NCBI GenBank assembly: GCA_002440905.1
Contig: DJWA01000002.1
Span: forward strand, 36,504-44,204
From: Candidatus Roizmanbacteria bacterium UBA6242
Lineage (GTDB): Bacteria; Patescibacteriota; Microgenomatia; UBA1406; GWC2-37-13
Length of the DNA stretch: 7,701 bases
Direction of reading: 5' to 3'
Part shown: positions 6,151-7,701 of the stretch, in pieces
How positions within the stretch are numbered: the stretch's first letter is position 1
How the letters are laid out: each line of letters begins with the position of its first letter
Position numbers and translations under genes: made by a program
Notes under the pieces: model-generated
What the model saw: only the letters and a program-made list of their open reading frames with translations
The model's database searches: none
Told to the model about the DNA's origin: nothing

Positions 6151-6716
6151 TTAAACTTTCTAACGACTGCCTTAACAACACCAAATATCTCAAGTGATTC
6201 GCGCGGTCTAAAAGCCGGGTACTTTGGGTTTGCGGCTTCCAGATAGTTGGTTCTTTTCATTCGATCCCTTCTCAATATTTTCAATGTCCACTCATGGTCA
6301 ATCTGCGCCAGGACAATGTCGCCAATTGAGGCTTGTCTCTTTCTTTCGATGACCACAATATCGCCTTCGAATATCCCGACTCCGGTCATGGAATCGCCGG
6401 AAACCTTAAGTAGAAAAGCCGAGGTCGGATCTTCAATTAGATAATCATCTAGCGTTAGGTAATTTCGGTTTTCCTCGGCGAGAATCGGGTAGCCGGCTTT
6501 GATGAGTCCGAGCATTGGAAGAGCGAAAAACCGGGGAGTGGGGGCGAGCTTGCCAGACTCTTTCTTTATAAATCCGGCCTCGACCCATTTGTTAATAAGC
6601 TTAAAAACGGCATTTTTGGAAGAGAATCCGAAAAGCGACAACATTTCAGAATACGAAGGAAGGCGGCGATTTTTTTTGAAAAATCTCTTTAGAAGAGATA
6701 ATCTATCGGTAGTCAT
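6147..6716 (-). CDS. lexA: SOS response repressor LexA
   Basis: Transcriptional repressor that cleaves itself when RecA filaments form on damaged DNA. The 189 residues comprise an N-terminal winged helix (about 1-60; helix-turn-helix around SYSEMLSLFGFSSKNAVFKL) and a C-terminal S24 peptidase domain. The Ala-Gly cleavage site is A74-G75 in LIKAGYPILAEE. The catalytic serine is S109 in VSGDSM and the lysine is K146 in WTLKIL. The spacings (35 from cleavage site to Ser, 37 from Ser to Lys) equal those of E. coli LexA (84/119/156), so autocleavage should be intact. The promoter carries an SOS box, implying self-repression. The start codon is about nine bases from the -10 element, so the mRNA is probably leaderless. 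It overlaps recF tail-to-tail by four bases. Confidence 0.95.
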   Translation of the reverse strand: MTTDRLSLLKRFFKKNRRLPSYSEMLSLFGFSSKNAVFKLINKWVEAGFIKKESGKLAPTPRFFALPMLGLIKAGYPILAEENRNYLTLDDYLIEDPTSAFLLKVSGDSMTGVGIFEGDIVVIERKRQASIGDIVLAQIDHEWTLKILRRDRMKRTNYLEAANPKYPAFRPRESLEIFGVVKAVVRKFN

Positions 6717-6725
6717 ATGAAATTA

Positions 6726-6753
6726 ATTATAGTAAACATTTGTTCACTGTCAA
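6726..6753 (-). promoter_or_regulatory. lexA promoter, consensus -35 and -10
   Basis: On the minus strand TTGACA (6753-6748) and TATAAT (6731-6726) are both perfect sigma70 hexamers with a 16-base spacer. The lexA ATG begins at 6716, nine bases after the -10, leaving essentially no 5' untranslated region. Confidence 0.85.
6733..6746 (-). promoter_or_regulatory. LexA-binding SOS box in the lexA promoter
   Basis: The minus-strand sequence TGAACAAATGTTTA matches the Gram-positive-type SOS box core GAAC-N4-GTTC with one mismatch (GTTT). It fills the spacer between -35 and -10, so bound repressor would block RNA polymerase. This is the expected autoregulatory arrangement. Confidence 0.8.
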
Positions 6754-6809
6754 GGGGGAGTTGATTTATGTTAAGAGGGCGGTCCGATTATAAATGGAAT
6801 TAATGTGAA

Positions 6810-7478
6810 TTATTTATACCAGCCTTCGTGAAGGGTGATAACTCCATCCTCAATCGTTAGGTACTGGGCGTAACCGTAGAGAATGGCACCTGAGGCGGCA
6901 AAATTATTTTTAAGATCGACCTCACCCCAGTGATTGTGGCCAATAACATAAACCTCGTTTTCAGCAGGTCCGTACATCTTGGCAATTCTTTTTTTGGAGT
7001 TATTGTTTCTGTAGCTAAATCTGAGCCAGAGAAAGAGCTTACCAAATAGTAATACCATCAATCCTCTCATAAAATGACCAATAACGATTGCCATGTGGAG
7101 GTATTTCCACTCTATATTATGGGAAACGTCGGCTGTAACCCGGGTCTTTTGGCCGTGTTCGAAAATAAAGGTCCGTGTGGGGGTCTTGATCTTGTACCTT
7201 TCAGCCTGAATTTCGGAAAATAACTCCGACCTTTTGTCGGAAGATTTTCTTGCGTCGTGATTACCATATATATAGATGGCTTTTTTAGATTTCAAAAGAG
7301 GAAAAAGTTCATTCCACCTTGAATTTATAAATTCGTCAAATTTAATCATATAGCTGTCGTAGAAGTCACCGTTAATAATCACCCTGTCTGACGATTTAAT
7401 TATTTTCTTAAGAAATTCCAGTTTTTTCTCGTCGACGGGCAGATAAAGATGGGAATCGGAAAAAATGAGGATGCGCAT
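6810..7478 (-). CDS. Calcineurin-like metallophosphoesterase
   Basis: Two-metal phosphoesterase of 222 residues, probably cytosolic. The whole motif set is present: DSH (D8, H10), GDFYD (37-41), GNHD (72-75), EHG (H108) and GHNH (180-183). GDFxD together with GNHD and HG resembles the UDP-2,3-diacylglucosamine hydrolase (LpxH)-like branch, but most CPR bacteria lack lipid A synthesis, so the substrate should be left open. A hydrophobic stretch at about 130-152, rich in L, F and W, may touch membrane or lipid. The gene starts 28 bases after the fusA stop on the same strand and may share its transcript, although a TATAAT also lies just ahead of it. ATG 7478 is directly before the first beta strand (RILIFSDSH), which fixes the start. 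Confidence 0.87.
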   Translation of the reverse strand: MRILIFSDSHLYLPVDEKKLEFLKKIIKSSDRVIINGDFYDSYMIKFDEFINSRWNELFPLLKSKKAIYIYGNHDARKSSDKRSELFSEIQAERYKIKTPTRTFIFEHGQKTRVTADVSHNIEWKYLHMAIVIGHFMRGLMVLLFGKLFLWLRFSYRNNNSKKRIAKMYGPAENEVYVIGHNHWGEVDLKNNFAASGAILYGYAQYLTIEDGVITLHEGWYK

Positions 7479-7491
7479 ATTACTACCAACA

Positions 7492-7497
7492 ATTATA
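7492..7497 (-). promoter_or_regulatory. Possible -10 element for the metallophosphoesterase gene, within a dyad
   Basis: TATAAT on the minus strand lies 13 bases before the ATG. No acceptable -35 is found at 16-18 bases. The element is centred in an inverted repeat, CCAAC (7486-7490) and GTTGG (7501-7505), which could be an operator or a weak hairpin behind fusA. Confidence 0.35.
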
Positions 7498-7506
7498 CAA
7501 GTTGGG

Positions 7507-7701
7507 TTACTTTTCCGCCATAGCGCGGGCGATATTTTGAGGAACTTCTTCGTAGTGCGAGGGTTCCATATAGAAGATTCCGCGTCCTTCGGTCAATGAC
7601 CTTATCTGGGTGGCGTATCCTGACATTTCTGCCAACGGTACGTAAGCCTTGATGACAACTGCTCGAGCTCTTTTTTCGGTTCCAAGGATTTTACCTCTTT
7701 T
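7507..7701 (-). CDS. fusA: Elongation factor G, C-terminal end (5' partial)
   Basis: Only the last 64 codons and the TAA stop are inside the window; the gene continues past base 7701. EF-G is the ribosomal translocase GTPase. The translated end contains AYVPLAEMSGYATQIRSLTE and the later GIFYMEPSHYEEVPQNIA, which match the conserved domain V/C-terminal tail of EF-G (consensus FVPLAEMFGYATDLRS...HYEEVP). The fragment shows no stop or frameshift. The downstream metallophosphoesterase gene follows after 28 bases on the same strand. Confidence 0.96.
   Translation of the reverse strand, partial: KRGKILGTEKRARAVVIKAYVPLAEMSGYATQIRSLTEGRGIFYMEPSHYEEVPQNIARAMAEK

Noticed and set aside
6787..6792. 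Second TATAAT on the minus strand in the phosphoesterase-lexA gap
   Set aside because: No usable -35 at 16-18 bases, whereas the promoter at 6726-6753 is consensus and carries the SOS box.

Overview
The window looks like a piece of a small-genome bacterium of the Candidate Phyla Radiation (Patescibacteria), perhaps on the Microgenomates side. This is an inference from gene content: a two-helix pilin-like protein of the kind scattered through CPR genomes, a compact HExxH membrane protease with a short cytosolic-type loop, an archaeal-type UMP kinase, tight gene packing with overlapping starts and stops, and almost no Shine-Dalgarno sequences. TGA is used as a genuine stop, so the recoded CPR lineages (Gracilibacteria/Absconditabacteria) are unlikely.

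Left part (1-3624, + strand): a clpC-type double AAA+ unfoldase, cut at its 5' end by the window edge, overlaps an M50-like membrane metalloprotease gene, which in turn overlaps (ATGA) a small pilin-like membrane protein gene. These three are probably one operon. The unfoldase is unusual: a long, highly charged low-complexity insertion sits where ClpC normally carries its ClpP-docking loop, and the protein ends in a four-cysteine zinc ribbon.

Centre (3625-6150, + strand): a 144-base gap holds a good sigma70-type promoter, a hairpin, and a strong intrinsic terminator only ten bases before the next start codon. After it comes a fusion gene joining an archaeal-type UMP kinase to a SAM-dependent methyltransferase, followed three bases later by recF.

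Right part (6147-7701, - strand): a LexA repressor gene runs tail-to-tail into recF with overlapping stop codons. Its promoter is a perfect TTGACA/TATAAT pair with a 16-base spacer almost filled by a Gram-positive-type SOS box, and the mRNA is probably leaderless. Upstream lies a metallophosphoesterase gene, and before it the C-terminal 64 codons of fusA (elongation factor G), which runs off the window.

Functionally the window combines protein quality control, envelope proteins, pyrimidine nucleotide synthesis, and an SOS/recombination pair (recF, lexA). The items most worth following up are the remodelled ClpC, the UMP kinase-methyltransferase fusion with its promoter-hairpin-terminator leader, and the self-regulated leaderless lexA.
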